Assembly (NCBI GenBank): GCA_017163975.1
Contig: JAFFSR010000244.1
Location: 13,455,501-13,519,500, forward strand
Length of the DNA stretch: 64,000 nucleotides
Source of the DNA: Anastatus disparis
Lineage: Eukaryota > Arthropoda > Insecta > Hymenoptera > Eupelmidae
Direction of reading: 5' to 3'
The notes under the pieces were generated by a model. That model was not told the origin of the DNA. It was given only the letters and a program-made list of their open reading frames with translations, and ran no database searches. Made by a program: the position numbers and the translations under genes. Positions 34,101 through 46,753 of the stretch are shown here, in pieces (positions within the stretch are counted from its first letter, which is position 1; every line of letters begins with the position of its first letter).

Positions 34101-36727
34101 GCTTTAGCCTTATATTCAAATTCTCTATCTCTCTTAGACGAACATTACCATCGTCGTAGTTGTCGTTGTCGCCGTCGTCCTCGTAGTCGTTTTAGTGTCT
34201 CTTATAAGCATAAGAGACCCTTGCGGCTTACATTGCTGCACCTGAGAGTAAGCATAAAATTTTTTTTTCCTTTTTTTTTTTAATGTGTGCGCGACGCGAA
34301 TTTACGAGCCGGATGGACTTCTATCTCTCCGTACTCTTTTCTCTTATACACCAATATAGTCGTAAAAGGGCGTTAAGGTTGTTTCACACTATTATTCATT
34401 TCATTTGAAGATTTGTTATCTCTCGTACTTTTTCCTGTCCATATGGGATGTGTTGTATTATTTTTTTCTTCCTCTTCTTTCCTTTTATTTTGAGATATGA
34501 TATTGGAAATGATATTTGTTTTTATGAGATTGAGGTATATATGTATGTATAAAATAGACTTTAAGATTTTAATGCTCAGCATAATTTAAGATTAGCATCT
34601 CTCAAAGAGACCTTACATACACTCGATCAAAGAATTTTATAAATGTATTATTCTAAAATGTTTTGTTTATTTCTTATCTCTGAGAGAGAATGGAAGAATG
34701 CGAAGCTGAAAATTTACGAAAGAATGCAATTGATATTTTTTTTTTTTCTTTCTTTTTTTTACGAGAGTTTTATTATTTTTTGATCTGTCGTTTTTTTTAT
34801 TGTTGTGAATGGAAGTTACGTTTTTATTGCTGGCTGAGTTGGGATTTTTATATACTCCAGAGGCTCTTAAATGTGATATTGCGGCAGAGGAAAAAGAGTA
34901 TAAATGCTTAAGAAATTTATTTGCGTGTCAATTATGATTTTTTATAATCGAATTTTTCTGTTGTACCTTTTTTCTTTTTATTTTAATCGAAAGCATCGGA
35001 TTTAAATAAAAGAAAAAGGTAAAAAGGGTATGAATATAAAATTCGGTGATATCGAATAATACTGCTAAATTTTAAATTGTTGTAATTTTACATTTTGTCT
35101 TTTATTTTATATAAAAAAAATTTTCTTTAATGTTTTGAGTTCAATTAATAAAATGACGATGAAGACAAAAGAAAAAACAATTCATTAAAACGTTTTTTAA
35201 AAAAAAAATTTTATGATCTACAGCAAAATCGAAAAGAAAATTTGTAATAAAATATGGCAGAAGCTTTAAAATAAATTTTGTTGGAAGTACTTAACTACAA
35301 AGTTGCATAATCGTTGTAAAAATAAAACAAAAATTTCCTATTACTTCATTATCATAAAGTTTGTTTTATTAAACAAACTTTAAATGTATTAAAACTAATC
35401 ACCACACAATGTTTAAAGACAAAACAATTACAGCATTAAACACAGCAGAAATACTTATAATTAAAAAAAACTAATAATAAAAAAAGAAAATATAAAAGAG
35501 CAATTAAACGTCAACAAATAGAAGAAAAAACATTTAAAAATTTATTTAACGTTTTGAAAAATTCTTTGTTTTTTCTTCATAACAAGTTAACAAAGATTTT
35601 ACAGTCCATGCATAAACATAGAACATTTTTCAAACATTTTAAAGACTAGTGGAATTTAACGATTAAATGATTGCAAGTCGTTAAAAATTGCTTCTTTTAC
35701 AATATCCATATGCAATGTCTATTTGAAAAGACGCTATTTCATTCATTGTCAATTGTGCAATTACGTATTCTTACATATATTGGTTCTACAGTGAACGAAA
35801 AGTGTACTCTTCTATAATCTTGATAGACGATCTCATGTCACATTGGCACGTTTAAATTTTGTAAATATTTTTATATTTTTCTTTCTTACTTTCAATAACA
35901 TTCTCTAAGTGGAATGTGAGATCTAAATTAAGGTTATAATAGCGGATAAAATTTAGTAATCAGTTATTTATAATCTTTAAAAATAACGCAAATTTTTTTT
36001 TTTATATTAGAATTTTTTTTATAAATAATAGAAATAAATCTTTAAGGATGTGATGTATTAAACAATTCAATAAAATAGAAATCAGTGTAAAATATAATTT
36101 TTTATTAATATTTGTTTTTTTTTTAATGAAAAATTTATTTTTTTTGACGTTTCAAATAAATTTTTAATTATGTAAAATAACAATAAAAACTTTCAAAAAT
36201 AAAAAGCAAATTCGTACCAAAATGATAAGTTACAAATTTGTTACTTAATTGAGATAAATGTTGAATTAATTCAACAAACGAATACGTTCGAAACAGGTGG
36301 ATATTTAATGAAATTCTTTAAATTCACTGAACCCAAAGCATTGTTTCATTAATATTATGATAACTCCTATCCAAAAGTATATACTTTACATAGCAATGTC
36401 ACGATAGAATTGAGCGGTAGCTTACTAACGTTATATTAGTAGATATATTTCAACTCTGTTGGATATTATTTGAACTATAATTTTAGTTCAGTGCTTTTGA
36501 TATTATAGGGTGCACGAGGCGTATGGAATTTACTCTGAATAGAAAGAGCTTTAATGTATATACGCGCTTAAACTATAATAGCAAAACGCTTTGCTTCGAT
36601 GTTATTCAATAAAAGGACTATATTTTATTCAATTTATATATGTGCATGTATATTTGTCTTGTTTTACAATGAAGATTTTATCGATCCTTCTATATTTAGA
36701 TTAATTTACTTGCTAAGTCTTATTGTG
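31191..36727. other. AT-rich non-coding stretch
   Basis: I find no exon. Internal landmarks are GC-richer patches at 32130-32310, 33480-33610 and 34060-34350, a 9-bp-arm hairpin at 34197-34218 (GTCTCTTAT, loop AAGC, complement), and an 11-bp-arm hairpin at 35356-35381 (AAAGTTTGTTT, loop TATT, complement). The rest is low-complexity A+T with long poly-T tracts. Confidence 0.5.
33480..33610. other. Compact GC-rich island with CCAAT dyads, candidate conserved element
   Basis: In contrast to surroundings of nearly pure A+T, this 130-bp block holds ACGCACGCCGCGCTGGGCAA, AAGCGGCAAAAAGCTACC and a dyad in which ATTGGG is followed nine bases later by CCCAAT. No frame resembles a protein family. It is the kind of island seen in deeply conserved non-coding elements, but conservation cannot be judged from a single sequence. 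Confidence 0.35.
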
Positions 36728-36932
36728 AGGTCTGAGTGGCTCAGTCGGTAGAGCGATGGATTCGTAATCTCGAGGTCCCGAGTTCGAATCCCACTCTCGG
36801 CGGCCGATTGATACAAGCACCACTGTACGTTACATGTGCTTTGTTTGGAAACACACCGACGACCTCCGTCGCTAATTAGCATCGCAATTATAGTATTAAT
36901 ATAGCGACGTTAAATAAAATTAAAAAAAAAAG
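36728..36932 (+). mobile_element. SINE A (tRNA-Thr-like), the only + strand copy
   Basis: Full-length copy in + orientation. The head is AGGTCTGAGTGGCTCAGTCG (A box), GATTCGTAATCTCGAGGTCC, then the B box CGAGTTCGAATCCC. The body includes GATACAAGCACCACTGTACG and CGTCGCTAATTAGC. It ends at AGCGACGTTAAATAAAATT plus a run of ten A. The 5' and 3' acceptor arms do not pair, so it is not a tRNA gene. Confidence 0.95.
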
Positions 36933-39900
36933 TTTAATTATAATATTAGTTTCTGGTAAATTTGTTTTTTAACTTAAAATTTTGTAATTAAATTATGAAG
37001 TTTATTAGACATTCATATTGTTAAATTATAATGAAACATCGGTGATGGAATCTATTGATTTTTAATAAAAATATCGAATACATTCTTAAATATTTAAATA
37101 CTAAAATTTATACTTTTATTTTTCTAATATTAAATTTTAAAAAAATCCGTATAATGCCACTCAGGTGAAAAGCTTTTGAAACTTACAAATTAACCACATT
37201 TTTCAAAAAAGAAATTGTTCATTTACATTCGAATAAAAGCGAAAAAAAACTCTTTCACACCATCCATACAAAAAATTCTAATAAAACTAAGGCATTTCTT
37301 CTAGAACAAGTAGAAAAATCCGTGTAACGTCAGGCATAGAAAAAAAAACATCTACATATATCCAGTATCATAAAACTTTGAAGCTAAAGTCAGTAATTTG
37401 TCGAAAGAAAATGAGACAAGCACTTTTTCTTATTTCATTTTTTAAAGATATTTTTTAAAAGTTTTACAATTTTTTCTCATACATATTACAAGAGTCATTT
37501 CTTTTTCGTCGTAGCGCTTGGCTTCTTTCACGCAAGACGTGACGCTGAAAAGGCATTCTATGTATAAAGTTGGCGCTAATTATACGCGATGCCGCACATA
37601 CATGCTTTGAGTATAAGAGCTAGCGAAAAAAAAGATGAAGGAGGAGAGGCTACGTACGAGTAAAAAAAGTTGCGTTTGTGTAAAAAAAAATTTTTTTACC
37701 AAGATAAAAAGTTGGAATATGATGCTTTAAGGAGAATTAGGATGTTAGTAGACTAGTATTATATGTTTAAAGAGATACAGTCTATCCTATTTAACTAATG
37801 TATGCAAAGACTTTTTTTTTATTTTAAACGCTAAATTAAATATGGTTTTTAAAATATTTTTTGCTTTTTTATTTGAGTATGTAATTTTACGTTTTTGTTA
37901 TTTAGGTTTATAGTTATTTATATTCATTTTATGCAAAATTTTATTAGCGGACTATAACAACAACAAGATTGTTTTAGGGTTCACTTATTTTATTTTATAT
38001 GAAAAATATGAAAATTTTTTCTGATTTTTGAGTAATTAAAATGGCTTTTCAATAGAATAGGATTTCGCACTGTTAGAGTAAACTTTTCGTTTTCATTTTA
38101 CAATTAAAATACATTTTTAATTTAATTAATTTAACGTATTACTATTATAAAATTTTTCACCACGACTTATTCACTGCTGTAATATTCGTCGTGCAAACAT
38201 ACATTATACGTATGAGACATATAATAAACATTATATTAATTTATTAAAATTACATTTAATAACATCAGTATGAAAATTAATTAAGGAAATTTTTTAATTA
38301 AAATCATTTAATCATATATAACAAATAATTTTTACAGTAACTAATATTTTTTTTAAGACTTAAAAATCATATTATTTTAATTTAGTAAATAGTTTTTATT
38401 GGCCATTACAATACTGGCATCTATTTAATTTCAACTTTCTTAGTCAAATAAATCATATGAATATTCAAACAAAAGTACCCAATTAAAAATTAAACTTATT
38501 TCGATAAAAAAAATATTTAACAAATTCGTATTACAATATCATACATATTGATCACACCCTAAAGTTACAACTGTAACAAATTGGCATAACAAATGACGTT
38601 ATTTCGAAAAATTTCAAAATCTACTTACACATATACGCACGTACACGCGCACCGGATTTCCTTTAAGCTTAAGCCTTTCAATTACGCTCTTGGCTAAAGT
38701 ACACCTTAACAACAAAAGATAAAATAATAATATCAGAGAAAGGTAGATACGTCGATGTAGATTAGAGATTCAATAATTGCTCTTTTAAGACGTTGTTTAA
38801 CTTTGTTACATGTAAATTATTTTTTTTTCATACAAATAAATGTGAAAGCAAATTTTTTTCTATAAGAAATTTTTTATAAGTTTAAATCGAACGAAAGTAA
38901 ACTAGATAATGATAAAATCATAATTATGGATTACTCTTTTTATTTCGCATGTAAAGAAAAAAACGTAACGCAGTGTATATTTTATTTTCTTTCTTTTTGG
39001 ATATAGCTATAAACGAAACGAAATTAATATTGTAAGCAAAGATAACACAACTGTAATAGAAAGTAAATCAATGGCAAAGATAATTAAATGTAAGATCCGT
39101 TAAGGAAGATTTTTTTTACTTTTCTCGACACATATTGATTATTGATTATTTATCAAATTTAAATAAAACGAAATACATGTAAATTAGAAAGTTCGTAACA
39201 TCGTTTTATCTAAAGGATTTAATTAAACGCGTGTTAAACGTTTTTAAAGTTATTAAAATATTTACACTTATTCATAACTTTCTTTTTGCGTGTTGTACCG
39301 TTTAAATAAAGCGAAATAAAAGACTAACATCAGAATTTCATTGTAAGTTTACATCAACATTTCTACACGTTATGCACATCATTTATCCAATTCTTTACCT
39401 TAAAAAAGTAAAGTTTACAACAGCATAGACAAACAAACGTGAAAACAATCTTTTTATAAAAATCACGTTGATTAAAAATAATAAAAGAAACGAAAATCCT
39501 CTTAAGGCATTATTTTTATTTTCAACCAAACACACACGTGAGAAGGTAAATCTGCTTTTAAAATTGTCGTCGTCGTCAACGCTATATACTACTTGACGTT
39601 AAACATTTTTTTTTTCTTCTAAGGCTTCTCTCTTTTTTTTCTCTCTTTTCCTCTCTTTCTCTCCTCTTGAAAATCTTGGAACAAACTCTCGTAAAACTTT
39701 GAAAGGGCGCTCTCGCGCAGCACGTTCACGTTTTGCTACTCGTCATTCTTTTAACTCTTTCTTTCTGTCCCTTATGTGTATACGTATATACACGTTATTA
39801 TAGAATTAGCGTCTCTCTAGAAAGTTTAAGCCCTTATTCTTCTTTTTTTTGCGATATAATTATAATCTATTGACGGGAAAACGCTTCAGACTTTTTGTAT

Positions 39901-42900
39901 TGTTGTGATAAAAAGCATATACACTTATAATAATAGAATCTTTTTAAGATATAAAAATAAGTTTCAATGTTCAATTAATTAAATTTAATCAGTACAATTA
40001 AATTCTAAGAATTTAGGCTCTTTATGTAACATTGATTAAAATAGTTTTAACATTTTTATTTTATTGAAGTTGGAAAGTAATGTTCATTACCCAAGGAATA
40101 AAAATATTTTTAGATCAGAAACTGATCATTTATTGTAATATAAATGCTGATTTTAGTATCAAATTAATGCAATGATTAGTCAAAATCTTCCGATTTCTAC
40201 TTTACCGGAACAATATTAATATTTTATTTAAAGAAAAAAAAAAGTTCTTTTTAATTATTTTGTAAAATTTAATGTAACATTTGTTATTACGAATTCCATG
40301 CAAACATAAGCTTTGAAAAAAAGCTTAATTCCTCGTACATTCATTTTCTGACTTGTTGGTAATTTATTGCCTTAGCAGTTTGTCATGTAACACATTGCGT
40401 TGGCGTTTCATTTGACTTAACTAATTAACAGTCATTTTATTAATAGATGTATAGTCAGTTTAATTTTCAGGTAATTTACGTATTTAGAAAAGATTTTACA
40501 AAGCATTAATAATAATTATTACAATTGCAACTGTTCATTTTTTTAGATGATTCAGATAGTTTGTTATCGATTTTCTTGGGATTATTGAATAATTTTCCTG
40601 ATGTAAAATGTAAAAAATATTCTTCCATATATTGAATAGCACCTTTACTAAAATTGCAAAACTGGATATCCACATGCTAGTTTCTTACACATCTATAAAA
40701 CAAACCTTCGAACATCATAAAAAAATCTATTAAAAAAGAAACTATAAAACCTCATCTCATATAGAAAAAAAATAAGAATGTAGATGCCTAGCATGCAAAA
40801 GCCACAGTTTAATGGGTGCAATGTGTCAAGCGCCTAAGGTAGAAGTCCATAAGAATGATAATAAAAGATATGACATCGCCATCGTCGTATGGAGTTTGAA
40901 AGTAAAAAAAAAAAGGAATGACTAGGTTGAACGAAAGAAGAAGAAGACGAAGAAGATGAAGAAGAAGAAGAAGCTTGTGAAACGCGTGGGTCGTGCGTCG
41001 CGAAGAGATAGGAGATAATCCGCGCGGGATTTTCTTCTTGGCGCCGTGTTGAGCATACATTCGTTATGTATATATACACGTGAGACGATAGTTTTTTTCT
41101 TTTTTCTTTAGCGTAGGAGTTATGGTGTTTTGTGAAACGATGAACAAGTTTTTGGAGGAAACTGTTTCGTTAAATCTTTTTTTGTATTTAATTTTGCGAG
41201 TTGAAAAGAAATTTTAACAAAATTTCGTGTTATTTTGGGTAAACGAGCGTTTAAAATTTGGCGTCTCAAAGTATTTTTTACGACTGACTATATCTATTTG
41301 TATTTGATAATTGTGTAAAGATTTGGTTGATATAGCTAAATACAATCGAACATCCAAAATGTTGCTTAAAAAATTTCTGACATCCTTGTCTTCTGAAAGT
41401 TAAATTATTTAAGTGTTTGCTGTTGTAAATAAAGTAATTATTTTAATTTTTAAATTAAAAAGAATTTTTGTTATCGAAATTCTCGCTTGCTTTAATACAG
41501 AATTATTATATTTAATCCTACATTAAAAAAGTGGTAACAACTTCCGTATGAACAATATTATTATAAGGCTATATATTCCAACGAAAATTAATATTAATAT
41601 CGTCCACTTATGAGTAGTAGTTTGCTAAAATCTCAGAACAAACTTTTGACAACATACTGAATGAAATATTTAAAAAATATGAGCTATTATTAAAATCAAA
41701 TTATTAAGTAAACAGAATATAAATATTTTTAATATAAATTTTTATTTACTTCAATAGAAGGGTAAAAATTACATTTTCTTTAGCGAATTATTCTTTATCT
41801 TATATGCTGTAAAAATATTCATATAACGTATTTGATGCATAAAAAATACGCCTTACCGAAGGTATTGTGCGCTTAAGAAAAATAATAAATATTTTTTTTA
41901 TATGAGATGCATAATAAATTATTTTTTTAATCTGATGAACGTAGAACATTTTATGTTGTAGACGAATAAGTGCGTTCTTGATCTCAAAATTAATTTCATA
42001 CTTCAATAATTCTGAAAATTCATTAAATAAAAATCCATATCCTTAAAGTACTAAAATCGTACAATATTAAAAAATATTTCGATTTATGAAAAGAAAACAA
42101 AACTAATAATTTATATGATTTTTGAAATATAAAAATTGACAGTAAAATAACACGTATTCGCTCAATCGTTAAAAAGTAACATTTAAAAAAAATTTGACAA
42201 ATGAAATGTCATCGATAACGCCTTCTTTGAAATAAATAACTTTAATAAAAGATACGTGAAAACGAATTATTGACTACCATTATTCAATAAGTGTGTCGAT
42301 TTAAAAAAAATAATAAAAAGAAAAAAAAGAAAATTATTGTGACCTTATTGAAGGATATTTTGATATTTTAAAAATTTTATAGCCTCTTAAAGTTTAATGA
42401 CTCTTAAAAGATTGATTAACGATTTATTGATCGGAATACGCACGAGCGAATCATTTTATTCAAACGCTTCGATAGGAAATCATAAAAAAAAATTGACTGC
42501 TATGCGTCCTAATGGAAAATTTTCTATAGAACAATAGCACATAGAAAATATTAAAAAATTTTCTTATATAATGGAATGAAAGAAAATATAAATAAACTAT
42601 ATGAATAATTGCATTCTCTTTTAAAAAAACTAAATTGTAATAAAGTATTATAATTCAAAGAAATGTTTTTTTTTAAAGTATTTACTCTTAAGAATGACTT
42701 TTAATATAAAAATTTCTTTAAATTTTTATTGGAGTTAACGACTTTTCTGGGTACGAACGTATACCTTGATCAATTGACATAACCAATTTTCATATCATCT
42801 AATCAAAACGCAATAAAAATATCATTAAAAAAATTTCTAAACTTCTCCGAATTCACGTGATAAATTATTTATAAAAAGCTTCCTTTACATAAGAATCATA

Positions 42901-43899
42901 AGAAAGTGCAGGAGAAAAAAATATAAGGAGGTTACAATCGAGATACGTCAATTAAAGTGATCATTTAATTTCAGAAGATCGTGATTCAAGTCTCATCTAA
43001 AACGTTTTTTGAATTCAATAGAATGTTCTAGCCCTCATAAATCTTGCAATAAAACAATAATCAGTTATTCGTTGGAGCGCATATATAAGCACCTCTTAAA
43101 CAAACATCAAAAGACGAAAAGATTTAAAAAAAAAAAGAAAAACAAAAAAACATAACGTATAGTTAAAGGAAAACACAACACTTGGTAGTGTGTATGCATT
43201 TGCATTTGAAAAAATAACATTTGCAGACGTACGATAATAAATATCCTCGGACTTTCACCTTTTCAAGTTTCATACGGATATATCGCATCAACTGATCGTA
43301 GATATCATATACGTAAAAAGGGGCAGGTAACAAAAAAAAAATATACGATGACCCAACGTGAATGTACAGAAGCAGAAGACAGTGAATGTTGCGTATATAA
43401 CTGTAAATTTCAAGGAGAAAAGATACAATGGGTTAGAGTTATGGGTATTATTATTTTTTTTTTCTTTCCTCAACAATTTTTTATTATGGTCAAAAGGTTT
43501 TTATAAGACGAGAGCGAGGGTAAACATTGCATAAGATTAAAATAACTTGGTTAGATTGAATTCCATATTTTGTTTTAGTTATGAATATATGATAAGACAT
43601 TTTGTAAGGTGAAATGTGGATGGATAGCTTATACAGTTTTAATAATTTATTTTACATTATATTATTTAATTGAAATAAATTATTGAATATTATAGTTATT
43701 ATAAATTAAGTAATTTAAGTAAATTATTTTACGTTTATCGCAAAATAAATACTTAAACTGACTTTAGGTAAAAACTTCTATAAATTCTAAATATTGATTA
43801 TTTCAATTATTAATGCTTGAAAAATATTTTTCAAAATCTATATGAAAATTATATTTAGATTAAATAAACAAATAATGGCAATATTTTATTTTAAAATGT
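36933..43899. other. AT-rich non-coding stretch, probable netrin intron
   Basis: No netrin N-terminal, EGF-1 or EGF-2 coding sequence is recognisable, although the intron feeding the exon at 44387 must extend left through here. GC-richer patches occur at 37505-37660, 39540-39830 and 40840-41060. The last is a GAAGAAGAC purine tract that opens spurious frames on the - strand. GTAAAAAAAAATTTTTTTAC near 37680 is a perfect short palindrome. Confidence 0.5.
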
Positions 43900-44071
43900 C
43901 CCCTAATAGAAAATTGACCATGTTTTGGGCAGAATTTTGAGTTAACGTAAGTTAAAATTATACTTGTATAGAAATTCCAGAAATTCTTTGAACAAATTAT
44001 TTAGATAAGTGTCATTGTAACTTATGTTGACCAGAAATTCTACCCAAAATATAGTCAATTATCGATTGGGG
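43900..44071. mobile_element. Palindromic MITE-like element, ~55-bp imperfect terminal inverted repeats
   Basis: The left arm starts CCCCTAATAGAAAATTGACC and continues with TTTTGGGCAGAATTTT and TAACGTAAGTTA. The right arm, reverse-complemented, starts CCCCAATCGATAATTGAC and continues TTTTGGGTAGAATTT and CAACATAAGTTA. About 80% of positions agree. The centre is about 63 bp and non-coding. No clear target-site duplication is visible, so the superfamily cannot be named. Confidence 0.8.
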
Positions 44072-44140
44072 TTAATCTCAATATACTAAAAAAAATCGAA
44101 ATTTAAACTTAGCTAAACACTTTAATCTAATTTTATTTAA

Positions 44141-44330
44141 TTTAACGTCGCTGTATTTATGCTATCATTATGATACTAATTAGCGACGAAGGTTTTCAAT
44201 ATGTTTGTGAACAAAGCACATGTGTTGTATACAGAGATGCTTGTATCAATCGGTTGCCGCAAGCGGGATTCGATCTCGAGTCCTCGAGATTACGAAGCCA
44301 TCGCTCTACCGACTAAGCCACTGACGACCT
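44141..44330 (-). mobile_element. SINE A, antisense, ending 57 bp before a netrin exon
   Basis: On the + strand it runs from TTTAACGTCGCTGTATTTAT through GCTTGTATCAATCGG, GGGATTCGATCTCGAG (B box with one change) and CTCTACCGACTAAGCCACTG (A box) to GACGACCT. It sits between the MITE-like element and the 3' splice site of the intron, leaving 56 bp for the branch point and pyrimidine tract. Confidence 0.95.
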
Positions 44331-44386
44331 CATATATTTAAATCTTAATCCATAATAAGACTTTAATGTTTTCCTTTTTTTTGCAG

Positions 44387-44536
44387 CGTGCGACTGTCAT
44401 CCAATTGGAGCTTCAGGAAAAACGTGTAATCAGAGTAATGGTCAATGTCCTTGCAAAGACGGCGTTACAGGAATAACGTGCAATCGCTGCGCAAGAGGAT
44501 ATCAACAAAGCAGATCACACATTGCTCCGTGCATCA
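44387..44536 (+). CDS. Net: Netrin, exon encoding laminin-type EGF repeat 3 (partial gene)
   Basis: This 150-bp exon follows a strong acceptor (TTTTTTTTGCAG) and ends at GTAAGT. It reads [14 protein letters not shown], then [18 protein letters not shown], then [18 protein letters not shown]. All eight cysteines of a laminin EGF module are present. The text matches the third EGF repeat of netrins, secreted guidance cues that steer axons and migrating cells through Frazzled/DCC and UNC5 receptors. In netrin-1, EGF-3 carries a DCC-contact surface. The first two bases (CG) complete a codon begun upstream, GCG for Ala if the previous exon ends in G. The last base joins the next exon to make the Lys of APCIKIPK. 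The N-terminal laminin domain and EGF-1 and -2 are not in view. Paralogue (A or B) cannot be decided. Confidence 0.95.
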
Positions 44537-45782
44537 GTAAGTTTATTGTTAGATATTTTTCATTTTATTAAAATTTATATTTTTATATCAAAAGCGTAGT
44601 CTAAATTATTTTATTTTTTTATTTAATAAAAAAAAAATAAAGCTATCGAACACATTATTCCTAAATAAAAAAAAGTTATTTTTTACTGATAAATTGATTA
44701 TTTAAACAAACTTAAGAATTCATAAAAATCGGTAAATAATGCAAATGAATTTCATTATTTTCTACGATATTGTTTAAACTCATTAAAATTTAAATAGACA
44801 AGATAATCCAGCGACGAAGCTGGTGGCTAGAAAATAATGATGAAGCGTATTATCGATGCAACTACATCCGTGTTATTCTCTGATAGTTCTAATTTATTCA
44901 TTTCAATATCTGATAGCTTAAAATCATTTGCTCTTTTTTTTTCTCTTTTTCAATTTATTCAGCTGCTTTTGGAATTTTTTATTTATCTGATGATTCAATG
45001 GTTCTTTTTTTTTTATAAATTAATGATGCTTAATATTTTGAAACATAATTTGTAGTGATAGTAATCGCGAAGTACGTTTTTAACATTATTAAAAATTTAA
45101 AATCAATTTATTTTCAATGGATTATCCAAGGATTTAATTTTATAGATAAAATAATTCTAAATATAAGCATATTTGTAAAATGATAATTTTTTTTTCAAAT
45201 TATTATCTGTTTAGGACGTAATTGTTTTATCTCCAAATCTTAAGATTAAAATTGTAAAACTTGGAGAAATCTACAAGCAAACCACATTAAATGCAAATAA
45301 TTAAAAAAAAGACATTATTTAGTACTGCACAATTAATGCTAATTATGAAATTCTCACAATTAACGATTATGCAAATTTATACTGAAGATAACTATCTACT
45401 GGTCTTTTCTTACCTAAAGCCAAAACTAAACTATTTAAGCATCTTAAGAAGCTTATAATTATAACCCGATCAAAAAAAAAGAAACAGAATTTTTTTATGG
45501 TTTATTATCGAATACGGCATAATAAATAAACTAAGAGTGTGTCTGACCACACCTTTCTTTCTTTAAAACGAAAGAAAAATCGATCGGTGGACCGAAACAC
45601 CGTCCAATTAGTAGACATTTGCACGTTGGCTATACAACGATCTTTACCATTAAATCATCGTTATTTCTTTTTTTAATGTTTTTTTTTTCTTGTTCTTTTT
45701 TCTTGTCCATTATTATACGAGCTGACGTTGTAAAGTTTAAAATTGACCACTTCTTCCTTTTTTTTGTCCGTCCACGTTTCAG
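44537..45782 (+). other. Netrin intron (1246 bp)
   Basis: Bounded by GTAAGT and a CCACGTTTCAG acceptor. It is A+T-rich, and I see no further gene or mobile element in it. A 72-codon frame at 44837-45055 is F/L/S-rich and has no family resemblance. Confidence 0.85.
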
Positions 45783-45884
45783 AAATACCGAAAGTTGTGC
45801 AGACACAAGGTATTGCGAGCGAAGACAGCGAGGAACAAGATGAAGACGTCGGCGAGGACAGAAGTGAACCAAGACGTAATAATG
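45783..45884 (+). CDS. Net: Netrin, exon encoding acidic linker after EGF-3 (partial gene)
   Basis: This 102-bp exon continues the netrin frame exactly. The split codon gives K, followed by IPKVVQTQGIASEDSEEQDE and then DVGEDRSEPRRNNG. Netrins carry APCIKIP at this point, so the join is secure. The segment is the linker between EGF-3 and the C-terminal NTR (C345C) domain. It is strongly acidic, with about 12 Glu or Asp in 33 residues, and ends with a short RR-NN stretch. It ends in a consensus donor, GTAAGT, with one base carried over. The NTR exon must lie further right, but I find nothing resembling it before 64000, so the following intron exceeds 18 kb. Confidence 0.93.
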
Positions 45885-46753
45885 GTAAGTATTTCAAACA
45901 ATATTTTAACTTTTTTCAAGTATAAAACAGTTTTAATAATTTTTGTTTTTAAAAGATATTAAAAGTTTGAGCGAACATATATATCTTTGAAGTATGGACG
46001 GTAAATATTAGATGTTTTATTCATATAAGAAATTACAGTTTTTGTATTCACTTTAAAAATTTTTTATGATACTTTACAATTAGGCACATCATCAATTCAC
46101 TAATAGAAATATTTTAGTAAAAAGCTATTGCCATTTTTGCTTATGAAAACATAATTTACATAATCGCAATACAACTTAAGGAAAAATCACTTTACAAATA
46201 AGTTTTTAAGTATTACCAACAAAAAAGTTATTTTTGTTAAAATATTTTTATCGATGTACATATGTTAAAAATGTTTTGATATTTTCAACTAACTGTTAAA
46301 TTACAAATAAAATAAGGAAGGTTACAACTTGATTGTTAATAAAATATTGTTTTATGTAATTTATTAACTAAATATAATTCTTTTATAAAAAAATTTTTAA
46401 TTTATTTTATTGAATTTACTCAATGAACTCGCATTTTAATGAAAATTAAACATAATAACAATAATTTTTTATTTCTATAACAATTATAAAATTTATTTAC
46501 AACGTACGCATTATTTTTTTTTACTGTAATAAAACAATTGAAAAAGGAAGGTATCATTTTATTTTGAGTTGAAAAGGGGCTTTCGTTTCATTCTAATTTA
46601 AAGAAACGTGTTATCTCAAAAAATTTTTCTATTTAATTATGTAGTAGACCCCAAAAGAAATTAATTACAAAATTATAATAAATTAAATAAATAAATAAAA
46701 TATATAAATTGAGAAACGCAAGACGCTTTTTATCTCAAAATAAAATGACATCC
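45885..46753 (+). other. Start of a large netrin intron, AT-rich
   Basis: Begins with GTAAGT. It is almost entirely A+T with long T runs, and no feature is recognised until the foldback at 46754. Confidence 0.6.

Noticed and set aside
36728..36800. Possible functional tRNA-Thr(CGT) gene
   Set aside because: The acceptor arms cannot pair, the T stem has mismatches, and the sequence continues into the SINE body with an A tail.
40809..41079. Frames of 81-83 codons on the - strand
   Set aside because: Leucine and serine runs come from a (GAAGAAGAC) purine tract read in two frames.
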